Shown here piece after piece: positions 7,704 to 15,514 of a stretch of DNA of 64,000 nt. The notes under the pieces are model-generated. The model searched no databases, had not been told where the DNA came from, and saw only the letters and a program-made list of their open reading frames with translations. Source of the stretch: JAWMQL01 sp033283165 (GTDB taxonomy: Bacteria > Pseudomonadota > Gammaproteobacteria > Pseudomonadales > Halieaceae). The stretch spans positions 620,001-684,000 of the forward strand of contig JAWMQL010000002.1 in the NCBI GenBank assembly GCA_033283165.1, in the 5' to 3' direction. Each line of letters begins with the position of its first letter. Within the stretch, counting starts at the first letter, position 1. Both the position numbers and the translations under genes were made by a program.

Positions 7704-10226
7704 ATGAAAACTTTCGCACCCCGTACTCTGGCTGCGGCAGTCGCCGCACAGGTCGCACTCACCGCTGGCCTCAGTCAGGTGGCGTTCGCACAAAATGAAG
7801 CAACCCTGGAAGAAGTGGTGGTGACCGGCAGCCGCGCCCAGCCACGCTCGGTATTCGATTCGGCCGCACCGATCGATGTGATCGGCGGTGACGATTTCCG
7901 CAACCAGGGCGCCAGCGACATGACCACCCTGCTGCGCAACTCCGTGCCTTCCTATAACGTGAACAACCAGCCCATCTCCGATGCCGCCACGGTGATCCGC
8001 CCGGCCAACATGCGCGGCCTGGCCTCGGACCACACCCTGGTGCTGGTCAACAACAAGCGCCGCCACCGCGCCTCGGTCATTTCCTGGTTGGGTAACGGCG
8101 TCAATGACGGCGCTCAGGGCGCCGACATCTCTGTGATTCCCTCCATCGCCGTGAAGCAGGTCGAAGTCCTGCGCGACGGGGCCGCCGCCCAGTACGGTTC
8201 CGACGCCATCGCCGGGGTGGTGAACTTCATCCTCAAGGATTACAACGAGGGTGGCTCCCTGGAAGCCAAGTACGGTGAATACACCGAGGAAAGCGACGAG
8301 GCGCGCTGGTCGATCGCCGGTAACATCGGCCTGCCCTTTACCTCCGACGGCTTCTTCAATGCCAGCTTCGAGTACGGCGAGGCCGACCCCACCAGCCGCT
8401 CCATCCAACGGGACGACGCGGCTGCACTGATCGCAGGCGGTAACGACGCGGTCGCGAATCCGGCCCAGATCTGGGGCAACCCGGAGGTGGAAGACGACCT
8501 GAAGACCTTCTTCAACATGGCGGTGGCCACCTCCAGCAACACCGAGTTCTACTCCTTCGGTAACTACGCCTCCAAGACCGTGACCGGCGGTTTCTACTTC
8601 CGGAACCCCGACACCCGCGAGGGTGTATTCAGCCCGGGCACCGACGCGGACGGCAACCAGTTGCGCCTGGTGGGCGACGTGGACACGGTGGGCCTGTCCA
8701 ACAACTGTCCCAGGGATCTGCGCACGGACGACGCGGCGGGCCTGGCGGCGGTGATCGCCGATCCCAACTGCTACGTGTTCAACGAGGACTTCCCTGGTGG
8801 CTTCACCCCGAACTTCGGCGCCGACGCCGAGGATTCCTCCCTCGCGGTGGGCGTGCGCGGGACCATGGACAGCGGCCTGGCCTGGGACGTGAGCGGTTAT
8901 GTCGGCTACAACGAGGCTGACTTCTTTATCGTCAACACCGTGAACGCCTCCCTCGGGCCGCAGTCACCCAGCGAATTCGACCCGGGCAAGTACTCCCAGT
9001 TCGACAAGAACTTCAATATCGACCTGTCCTACCCCATCGATGTGGGCCTGGCCTCAGACCTCAACATTGCCGGCGGCTTCGAGTGGCGCGACGAAGAGTT
9101 CGAAATCACCGTGGGCGACCAGGCTTCCTGGGAAGTGGGTCCCTACGCCGACCAGGGCTTCTCCGCCGCCTCCAACGGCTTCCCGGGCTTCGGTCCGCTG
9201 GCCGGCGGCAAGTGGAGCCGCGACAACATCGCCCTGTACCTGGACCTGGAAGCCGACATCACGGATAACTTCCTGCTGGGCGCGGCGGTGCGCTGGGAGG
9301 ACTTCTCCGACTTCGGCACCACCACCAACGGCAAGATCGCGGCCCACTGGCAGATCGTGGACTCCTTCGCCGTGCGCGGCACCTGGAGCACCGGCTTCCG
9401 CGCCCCGACCCCGGGCCAGTCCAACGCCTTCAACGTGTCCACCGAGTTCAACCTGGCTGCCCAGCAGCTGGAGAACAACGGCACCATCCCGCCCACCAGC
9501 CCGGTGGCGGTGCTGCGCGGCGGCCAGGCCCTGGACCCGGAGGAGTCGGAGAACTACACCTTCGGCGGTATCTTCACGATGGGCAACTTCAGCCTGACCG
9601 TGGATTACTTCAACATCGACCTGGAAGACCGCCTGGCGATCTCCCAGAACTTCGCTTTGACCGACGCCGAGCGTGACGCGCTGATCGAGCAGGGCGTGGC
9701 CGGCGCCGACAGCCTGTCCACCTTCCGCTTCTTCACCAACGGCCTGGATACCAACACCGAGGGCTACGACGTGGTGGCCACCTACTCGCTGGACAGCAAC
9801 GTCGGTGTCACCGACCTCAACTTTGCCTTCAACAAGACCGAAACCACGGTTGAAAATGCCGATAGCGGCGTGATCGACGAAGTCCGGGTGCAGGAACTGG
9901 AAGAGGCACTGCCGGAGACCCGCTACAGCCTGCAGGGCGTTCACACCATGAACAACTGGCGCTTCCTGGCCCGGTACAGCTACTACGACGACTGGTTTGA
10001 CTCCGAGGACGTCCGCACCTACGACGGCTACTGGATGATCGACGCCGAGGTGGGTTACAGCATGGACAACGGCCTGGGCCTGATCCTGGGAGCTGACAAC
10101 ATCACCGACGAGGTACCGGATGAGAACCCCGACGCTGCGGCGGGTGTGGGCAACCAGTACAGCCAGTGGGCGCCGGGGGGTTTCAACGGCCGCTTCATGT
10201 ACTTCCGGGTGACCTACGATTTCTGA
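7704..10226 (+). CDS. TonB-dependent outer-membrane receptor
   Basis: An 840-residue outer-membrane receptor. It has a Sec signal peptide (about residues 1-29, cleaved after VAFA) and a TonB-box-like segment LEEVVVTGSR near residue 33. A plug domain follows (about 50-170; NMRGLASDHTLVLVNNKRRH, VEVLRDGAAAQYGSDAIAGVVNF), then a long beta-barrel ending in an aromatic residue (FRVTYDF), as expected for BAM insertion. The ATG is preceded by TAGGAAG. The ligand cannot be deduced. No transporter or sugar-degradation genes are adjacent; a TPR-sulfotransferase lies downstream beyond a terminator. Confidence 0.93.
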   Translation: MKTFAPRTLAAAVAAQVALTAGLSQVAFAQNEATLEEVVVTGSRAQPRSVFDSAAPIDVIGGDDFRNQGASDMTTLLRNSVPSYNVNNQPISDAATVIRPANMRGLASDHTLVLVNNKRRHRASVISWLGNGVNDGAQGADISVIPSIAVKQVEVLRDGAAAQYGSDAIAGVVNFILKDYNEGGSLEAKYGEYTEESDEARWSIAGNIGLPFTSDGFFNASFEYGEADPTSRSIQRDDAAALIAGGNDAVANPAQIWGNPEVEDDLKTFFNMAVATSSNTEFYSFGNYASKTVTGGFYFRNPDTREGVFSPGTDADGNQLRLVGDVDTVGLSNNCPRDLRTDDAAGLAAVIADPNCYVFNEDFPGGFTPNFGADAEDSSLAVGVRGTMDSGLAWDVSGYVGYNEADFFIVNTVNASLGPQSPSEFDPGKYSQFDKNFNIDLSYPIDVGLASDLNIAGGFEWRDEEFEITVGDQASWEVGPYADQGFSAASNGFPGFGPLAGGKWSRDNIALYLDLEADITDNFLLGAAVRWEDFSDFGTTTNGKIAAHWQIVDSFAVRGTWSTGFRAPTPGQSNAFNVSTEFNLAAQQLENNGTIPPTSPVAVLRGGQALDPEESENYTFGGIFTMGNFSLTVDYFNIDLEDRLAISQNFALTDAERDALIEQGVAGADSLSTFRFFTNGLDTNTEGYDVVATYSLDSNVGVTDLNFAFNKTETTVENADSGVIDEVRVQELEEALPETRYSLQGVHTMNNWRFLARYSYYDDWFDSEDVRTYDGYWMIDAEVGYSMDNGLGLILGADNITDEVPDENPDAAAGVGNQYSQWAPGGFNGRFMYFRVTYDF

Positions 10227-10244
10227 TCCGGAGATCATTACGGC

Positions 10245-10269
10245 AACGGGAGCTTCGGCTCCCGTTTTC
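10245..10269 (+). terminator. Strong rho-independent terminator
   Basis: acgggagc - ttcg - gctcccgt: an 8-bp stem closed by a UUCG tetraloop and followed by TTTTCGTTT. It sits 19 nt after the TonB receptor stop and just before the sulfotransferase gene. Confidence 0.9.
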
Positions 10270-10280
10270 GTTTGCAGGCC

Positions 10281-11729
10281 ATGACCTCACTGGATGACGC
10301 CTACCAGCTGTTGAACCGGGGCGACCTGGCCGCCGCCGGCGCGGCGTTCGTTGCCCTGCTGCGCTCCGCATCCGGGCCCGACCGGGCCCGGGCCCTGTGG
10401 GGACTGGGCCGGGTCGCCAGCGGCCGGGCGGAGGACCGCGATGCCGCGCGCTGCTTCGCCGAGTGCAGCCAGCTGCTGCCCGGGGAGCCGGAGCCCCTGA
10501 TTGCCCTGGGCGAGGCCCTGCTGCAACTGCGGGAATTCGACCGGGCCGGGATCGCCTTCGAGACCGCGCTCGCCAGCCAACCCCGGTATGCACCCGCCCA
10601 CTACGCCCTGGGTCTGTACCAGTTGGGCCGCGGCGAGAAAAAACCTGCCGAACAGAGCTTTCGCCGCACCCTGGAACTGCAACCGGACCACTGCCACGCC
10701 CTGTGGAGCCTGGCCCGGCTGCACCGGTTCGAGCCGGGCGATCCCCTGCTGGCGGACCTGGAGTTACAGCTTGCGAAAGCGGGCAGGACGCGCGACCAGA
10801 TGTTGTTGCACTACGCGCTGGGCACCGCACGGGACGCGCTGGCGGACTACGACAGCGCGTTCGGGCACTGGCAGCAGGCCAACGCGCTGCAACTCGCCAG
10901 CACCACCTACCGGGTGGAGGACATGGCGGGTTATTTTGCCGACCTGCGCAGCACCTTCAGTGCAAAGACTCTGGCGCTCCGGGCCGCGACCATCCCGGAC
11001 GGGCCCCGCCCCCTGTTTATCCTGGGCCAGCCCCGCAGCGGCTCGACCCTGCTGGAACAGATGCTCAGCCGGCACCCGGCCATCGAGAGCGCCGGTGAGC
11101 GGCGCATCCTCGGCAACCAGCTGGCCAGGAGGCTGGAAACCATGACCGGCGAGGCCTATCCCCGGGGCTGTCGCACGCTGGACAGCACCCAGCTGGGGCA
11201 ACTGGGACAAGCCTACCTGGAAGCCCTGCCCGCGGCCGTGCAGGGGGCAGCGGTGGTGATCGACAAATTGCCCGCCAATTTCCAGTCCGTGGGCTGGATC
11301 CGGATGATGTTGCCGCAGGCGGTGATCGTACACCTGCAGCGCGACGCCAGGGATACGGCGTTTTCCATTTTTCGCCACTATTTCAGCCAGACCGAGCCTT
11401 TTTTCTGCGGCCTGCGCCAGATCGCCCTGTATCACCGCCACTACCAGGACACCATGGCCTTCTGGCGCGAACAACTGCCGGGGGAGGTCATCGAGGTGGA
11501 ATACGCCGCGCTCACCACCGCGCCGGAACGGGCCCTGCGCCCTATCCTGGCAGCCGCGGGGCTGGACTGGCACCCGGCGCTGCTGGCGCCGGAGCGGGGT
11601 ACCGATTTTGTCGCCACCCTGTCAGCTACCCAGGTGCGGGAACCGATCACACAGCGGCAGGGCGCCTGGCGTAATTACCAACAGCACCTGGGGGAATGGC
11701 TGGCGTTACTGCCGGGGACCGAAGACTGA
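10281..11729 (+). CDS. TPR-containing sulfotransferase
   Basis: A 482-residue protein with about five N-terminal tetratricopeptide-like helix pairs (about residues 5-215; AHYALGLYQLGRGEKKPAEQ, ALGTARDALADYDSAFGHW). A C-terminal sulfotransferase domain has the 5'-phosphosulfate loop FILGQPRSGSTLLEQ near residues 246-259 and the 3'-phosphate-binding element VHLQRDARDTAFSIFRHY. The family includes protein-tyrosine and carbohydrate sulfotransferases; the TPR part would bind the acceptor. The ATG at 10281 was chosen over an in-frame TTG at 10272. It sits directly after the receptor's terminator, so it needs its own promoter or read-through. It meets the convergent RRE/glycosyltransferase gene with no base between the two stop codons. 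Confidence 0.85.
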   Translation: MTSLDDAYQLLNRGDLAAAGAAFVALLRSASGPDRARALWGLGRVASGRAEDRDAARCFAECSQLLPGEPEPLIALGEALLQLREFDRAGIAFETALASQPRYAPAHYALGLYQLGRGEKKPAEQSFRRTLELQPDHCHALWSLARLHRFEPGDPLLADLELQLAKAGRTRDQMLLHYALGTARDALADYDSAFGHWQQANALQLASTTYRVEDMAGYFADLRSTFSAKTLALRAATIPDGPRPLFILGQPRSGSTLLEQMLSRHPAIESAGERRILGNQLARRLETMTGEAYPRGCRTLDSTQLGQLGQAYLEALPAAVQGAAVVIDKLPANFQSVGWIRMMLPQAVIVHLQRDARDTAFSIFRHYFSQTEPFFCGLRQIALYHRHYQDTMAFWREQLPGEVIEVEYAALTTAPERALRPILAAAGLDWHPALLAPERGTDFVATLSATQVREPITQRQGAWRNYQQHLGEWLALLPGTED

Positions 11730-13652
11730 TCAATCCCCTGCGCTGCCGCTGTCGCCCGCCGGGACGGCGCCGAGTTCCCGCGCCGCCCGCCAGATCCGTG
11801 GCCAGGCCTCAAGGGACGCGCCGAATGCCCGCAGGGCAGCGGCCATCCGTGCCAACACGTCCTCATCGGACAATTCTGCCGGCAGCTCCACGCAGGCGGC
11901 GATCCCGGGCGGCGACTGCATGCGCCGGGTAGCCTGTTCACTCGCCATCTGCAGCAATTCCCTGAAATCCGGGTCAATGTCGCTGTCCTGGAGGCGCGCC
12001 AGCAGGCGAGTGGCGAGGGAGAAAATCAGCGCCGGGTAGCGACCGTCCTCGATCCGGAACAAGGTGGCCAGTTCCTCCACCGGGCGGTCCGCGAGGTCAG
12101 TCAGCATGGCTGACATGGCGCCCAGGCGCGCTTCAACGGAGCTGTTCCCGGCCAGCTTGATAACGCGACTGAAATAATTCATCGCCATGGTCAGGCCACC
12201 GGAGCCGATCACCTGCTCGTCCCTGAACCCGCTGCCGCGGGAATCCAGGGGCGCATGGGGAATCGCCCAGCTGTAACTCAGGGTGCGGGATCCGGGGTAC
12301 AGCTGGTTCACCATCCAGCCAAAGATCATGTCCTCACCCCGCAGGGCCGGAAAATAGGGCGGCAGAACACGCGTGTTATCCAGCCCGGTGATCTGCGACA
12401 TGTTGCCGGTGACGCCCAGGGTCGGTCGCGGGTAGCCGGCCCAGAACTCACGGTTGCGGAAGGCTTTTTCAACCGAACCCGGTTCGGCCAGTATCCGCTC
12501 CAGGGTCTCGGGCTGGGCGCAGACCAGTATCTGGCTGACCTTGCCACCGGGATCGCCGAGGCTGCCGCACTGGGTGATCAGGACCCGGGAGTCGGCCGCC
12601 AGGGAGTCCACGGCGCCGAATTCCGCATCCGCCAGTTGCTCCGGGACAAGCTCACCATCCCCCAACTCCTGCAGGACCGCGGACAGGGGCTTACCCAGGC
12701 ACTGGCGGTGACCCGCCAGCGGATCGACCGGCAACCGGCTGGCGCGGGTCCGCCAGTCCTCGGGTGATTGAAACAGGTCCAGGGCGGCCCCGTGGTCGGC
12801 CAGGGTGAGGGGTTGTTCACCACTGGCCGGGAGATAGGCCTCGCACAGCACATCGTCGTCCAGCACCAGGCAGCGAAAACCCGCGGACAGCAGCAGTGCC
12901 CAGGTACGCGACAGGCCATAGGACTTGTGTTCCGCCCACTGCTCGCGGTCGGCCAGGAACCGAATCTCCCGCTCCAGGCCCGGTTCTTTCGCCGCCAGCT
13001 GTTCCAGGAAATCCCGCTGTTCTTCAGCGCCGAAATAGTGCATGGGGATCGGGCTGCGGCTGGCGCTGGTCTGCAGCAGTTTACGGTTGCGCTCCGACCG
13101 GGCGGTGTTGCGCGAATCATCGATCAGGTACAGGCGCTCGTGCTGCGCCAGTTCCGCGTTGTCGAGCAGTGAATCCAGCAAACGCTGCACCGCCTCGGGA
13201 CGGTCGCAGGTAATGATAAACAGGCGCGTCGGCGCCAGCGCGTCCGCGGGAGCAGCGATCGTCCCGTTGATCCGCGCACAGACCTCCGTGGCGGTGCTCA
13301 GCAAGCCGGCCTGTAGCAGGGCCTGGAACAACTGATTCAGTACCGCGGGTTCCTCAGGTTCCGGCAGCAGTGCCTGGATAGCCGCCAGGTGCGCCGCCAC
13401 GGTGCGGTAGCTGCGACAGGTCTGCAGTGCCGCGACAAATTTCTGGGCGACGGGAAAAGAGCGGCCGCTGGCCAGGCTGACCAGCAACACCATTTCGCTG
13501 TTCAGTGTGATCGGTTCACAGTCGTGCAGGGCCAGCAGTTCCGCGGCGGCCACGGGGCCTGCCTGTGGTGGCGCTTCTGGGGCAGACGTCGAGGCCGGCC
13601 GGGCGGGCTGATCCAGGTTAATGGAATAGGAAATATTGATGTTATCGCTCAT
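11730..13652 (-). CDS. Putative PqqD/RRE-like domain fused to a GT-A-like glycosyltransferase
   Basis: A 640-residue protein, not a family I can name with certainty. Residues 1-40 are a low-complexity leader. Residues 40-120 read like a PqqD-type winged helix (LNSEMVLLVSLASGRSFPV, CRSYRTVAAHLAAI, LNQLFQALLQAGLL). From residue 143 a GT-A-like domain begins (RLFIITCDRPEAVQRLLDSLL, YLIDDS), with an acidic DDD at 265-267 as metal-binding candidate and a later GEDMIFGW motif. PqqD-like domains often recognise peptide substrates, so a protein- or peptide-modifying transferase is possible; this is inference. The ATG has no visible Shine-Dalgarno and is immediately preceded by a strong hairpin (13653-13682). 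Confidence 0.6.
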   Translation of the reverse strand: MSDNINISYSINLDQPARPASTSAPEAPPQAGPVAAAELLALHDCEPITLNSEMVLLVSLASGRSFPVAQKFVAALQTCRSYRTVAAHLAAIQALLPEPEEPAVLNQLFQALLQAGLLSTATEVCARINGTIAAPADALAPTRLFIITCDRPEAVQRLLDSLLDNAELAQHERLYLIDDSRNTARSERNRKLLQTSASRSPIPMHYFGAEEQRDFLEQLAAKEPGLEREIRFLADREQWAEHKSYGLSRTWALLLSAGFRCLVLDDDVLCEAYLPASGEQPLTLADHGAALDLFQSPEDWRTRASRLPVDPLAGHRQCLGKPLSAVLQELGDGELVPEQLADAEFGAVDSLAADSRVLITQCGSLGDPGGKVSQILVCAQPETLERILAEPGSVEKAFRNREFWAGYPRPTLGVTGNMSQITGLDNTRVLPPYFPALRGEDMIFGWMVNQLYPGSRTLSYSWAIPHAPLDSRGSGFRDEQVIGSGGLTMAMNYFSRVIKLAGNSSVEARLGAMSAMLTDLADRPVEELATLFRIEDGRYPALIFSLATRLLARLQDSDIDPDFRELLQMASEQATRRMQSPPGIAACVELPAELSDEDVLARMAAALRAFGASLEAWPRIWRAARELGAVPAGDSGSAGD

Positions 13653-13682
13653 GGGGGACCCGGGCCGAGGGCCTGGTCCCCC
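13653..13682 (-). promoter_or_regulatory. Hairpin abutting the start codon of the 640-aa gene
   Basis: The 30 nt upstream of the ATG at 13652 fold into a GC-rich stem: 6 bp of GGGGGA/TCCCCC, then CC/GG, with mismatches further in. No T-run follows, so it does not look like a terminator. It occupies the position of a ribosome-binding site and could control translation. Confidence 0.4.
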
Positions 13683-13690
13683 AGAGAAAA

Positions 13691-13704
13691 TGGTCGGTGT
13701 GAGA
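13691..13704. repeat. Island left attachment site (tRNA-Pro 3' end remnant)
   Basis: TGGTCGGTGTGAGA is identical to 26197-26210, the last 14 nt of tRNA-Pro with its CCA end. Flanking bases differ on both sides, which defines the core. It is the chromosomal end displaced by the insertion, 38 bp upstream of the 640-aa gene. Confidence 0.8.
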
Positions 13705-13765
13705 TCGACCGAAAAAGGGACCTAGGCTGTTGATATTTAAGAGTTTATACGCGGAGACAAGGAGG

Positions 13766-13791
13766 ATATACCCCCATAAATACCCCCATCA
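13766..13791. repeat. Left-end TACCCCC motifs (candidate integrase arm sites)
   Basis: Two direct copies, ATACCCCCAT and ATACCCCCAT, separated by a few bases, about 65 bp inside the left attachment site. The same motif recurs near the right end at 26021-26093. Tyrosine integrases of this type bind arm sites inside the element, which fits; binding itself is inferred. Confidence 0.45.
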
Positions 13792-13871
13792 GCACTTCAT
13801 ACTCATTGTATAGATCATTTTTTGACCAAGTCGATCTTATTGACCAATATCTGACATATTCACATGTATGG

Positions 13872-13985
13872 TTGAATATAAGCTATTCGGACATATAATA
13901 CACACAGCTCATCTACCAGCCGCAAGGCATGAGTGTAGAAGGAGTTACGGCCCCGCCCTCTTTCGGGGGGCGCGGCCAGCTTATT
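13872..13985 (+). ncRNA. Possible small RNA: promoter followed by hairpin
   Basis: TTGAAT (13872-13877), a 16-nt spacer and a perfect TATAAT (13894-13899) form a good promoter pointing right. No gene follows on that strand. About 50 nt later lies the hairpin ggccccgccc / gggcgcggcc (13949-13978, one mismatch), followed by a moderately T-rich stretch. A short RNA of about 80 nt is possible. The only ORF inside is three codons. The hairpin could equally serve as terminator for the leftward gene at 13988. The rest of 13705-13871 shows only the TACCCCC motifs. Confidence 0.3.
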
Positions 13986-13987
13986 CT

Positions 13988-14485
13988 TCATTTCGGTTGC
14001 CCGTATCGCATCCAACGCCGATTGAGTTTCTTTCGTTGATGCTCCCTGGTTACCGGATAACCCGTCCATGGAATAAAATAGCCGCTACGAATACCCAGAA
14101 CGACTAAGTATTCAGCGTCTTCACACCATAGATGCACTCTCAACTCCCCGTTACGCCTTTCCCGCCAGGATTTCACCTCCGGGACTTCGGAGTTCTCAAT
14201 AACCGATTTGGGCCACTTGATACGCTCGCTTCGCTCAAAGTTCACTAGTCTTTCATCTTCTACTTCCCCCTCGCTTATAAAATGCCAGAGGGTGGCGAGC
14301 CGACGATCTTCATAGCCCTTATTTTCGGGCCACCATTTGAGGCGAATCTGGCCGGCAGCGTATCTTGGGCGACTTTCTACAAAATCCTCCCAGAAAGCTT
14401 TTTTTATTGCCTCGTAATACGCATGCCAATCACCCCGGTAATCGTGAAACGGGATAAGATCAGGCATCCAGTCAGGAGGGGGCAC
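13988..14485 (-). CDS. Hypothetical island protein coupled to DUF3800
   Basis: A 165-residue soluble protein, rich in aromatic and charged residues (WHAYYEAIKKAFWEDFVE, ELRVHLWCEDAEYLVVLGIR, a basic C-terminal EHQRKKLNRRWMRYG). The GTG at 14485 was chosen because GGGGGAG lies 7 nt upstream and because it overlaps the DUF3800 stop by one base (TAGTG). A TTG start at 14506 would add seven residues. The C-terminal strand pattern with final basic residues is loosely like small RNase-type toxins, but I cannot assign a family. Tight coupling suggests it acts with the DUF3800 protein. Confidence 0.65.
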   Translation of the reverse strand: MPPPDWMPDLIPFHDYRGDWHAYYEAIKKAFWEDFVESRPRYAAGQIRLKWWPENKGYEDRRLATLWHFISEGEVEDERLVNFERSERIKWPKSVIENSEVPEVKSWRERRNGELRVHLWCEDAEYLVVLGIRSGYFIPWTGYPVTREHQRKKLNRRWMRYGQPK

Positions 14486-15189
14486 TACTGCTCTCCCCCA
14501 TTCCAAACTAGCAAGTTAAACTTCTGTTCCCGGTACAGGGTATTTCTCAGAAGCGAATACCCACTCCGATCCCTCAGTCGCTCAATCAGGCGCAACTTAG
14601 CTGAACTGTCGCTGAGGTCACGGTGAAGGTAAGACAATCCACCAATGATGAGATCTGTAAGCTGTAAAATTTCTATTTCGTGAGATCGAACACGCTGCAC
14701 ATTCTGGATTATGCGGTTAGAGTAGTCATAATTCTTGGCTTTCAAGACATCTTTGAGCTTTTCAACCTTCTCTTGTCCGTGCGTGTCTTTGATGTCTAGA
14801 TATATTCTGTAACGTGAAGCCGGATCAATGATCACCTTGAGCAAAGTGAAATACATTTTGTAATACCAGGTATCATGATCCTGACCATGCATCTGGTGAT
14901 CCAACACTGATTTGTCTGGAATTATCACCCCCCGAAAATGCAAATCATCATCATCAAAAAAATAATCCAGAAAATCGAGGTAGAATTCGAGTTTAGAAGG
15001 GCTAACCTTTGTCCACTTTGACTCAAAATCAAGATCAAATCCGTGTCTAGCTTTTATTTCCCTAAGGCGCTTATATATTTCGATGCGCTTCTCATCGGGG
15101 CACCACACAGCACCCAACACCATGGCCTTCTGTCTATCATTCTCGAGATGACAAGATTCGTCACAATAGACGTTGTAGGTGTTACTCAT
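14485..15189 (-). CDS. DUF3800 domain protein
   Basis: A 234-residue protein matching the DUF3800 plan, a predicted RNase H-like fold: N-terminal acidic motif VYCDESCH (residues 7-14), central YRIYLDIKDT, and C-terminal EILQLTDLIIGGLSY, which together supply acidic residues for a metal site. The ATG has GGAGG 7 nt upstream. DUF3800 genes are common on mobile elements and in defence islands but their function is not established. It is first in a leftward two-gene operon with the coupled 165-residue protein. Confidence 0.85.
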   Translation of the reverse strand: MSNTYNVYCDESCHLENDRQKAMVLGAVWCPDEKRIEIYKRLREIKARHGFDLDFESKWTKVSPSKLEFYLDFLDYFFDDDDLHFRGVIIPDKSVLDHQMHGQDHDTWYYKMYFTLLKVIIDPASRYRIYLDIKDTHGQEKVEKLKDVLKAKNYDYSNRIIQNVQRVRSHEIEILQLTDLIIGGLSYLHRDLSDSSAKLRLIERLRDRSGYSLLRNTLYREQKFNLLVWNGGEQ

Positions 15190-15514
15190 TAAAAAGCCTC
15201 CGTACCGGCATATAGGTCAAGGCCAGCACAGCACGAATTACCTAGTTTGAGTTACAGAGGAACAGATTTTAGCCTGAGGGACCTCACCCATTGAAAGAAT
15301 TTTCCCATAAGGGAGAGCTATTCGCTATAGGAACTGGCTGAGAATAAACGGAGTATTAGTTGATCTTAGAATTCCACCAATCCTTAAAGAGGATATCTTT
15401 TCTGTTGGCAACATGCCGAAAAATTAACCAACACATTCCAATGTCTGCCTAGTGATTTCAACGATATACTCCCAAATTGGAGTTGCGAGGATAATATGTT
15501 CCAAGGACAGGCAA
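15190..15514. other. Divergent intergenic region, DUF3800 / hsdR
   Basis: These 325 bp separate two divergent defence-type operons and must hold both promoters. I see a GATAAT hexamer at 15490-15495 close to hsdR but no matching -35. An imperfect dyad ACTCC...GGAGT (15468-15483) just upstream of it could be an operator. A TTGAAA lies at 15291-15296 without a well-spaced -10. No ORF of note. Confidence 0.4.

Noticed and set aside
13653..13682. Hairpin as a terminator of ancestral tRNA-Pro
   Set aside because: No T-run follows the stem on either strand.
13860..14069. 69-residue ORF on the minus strand at the island's left end
   Set aside because: It overlaps the end of the 165-residue gene in another frame and has no start signal or domain.
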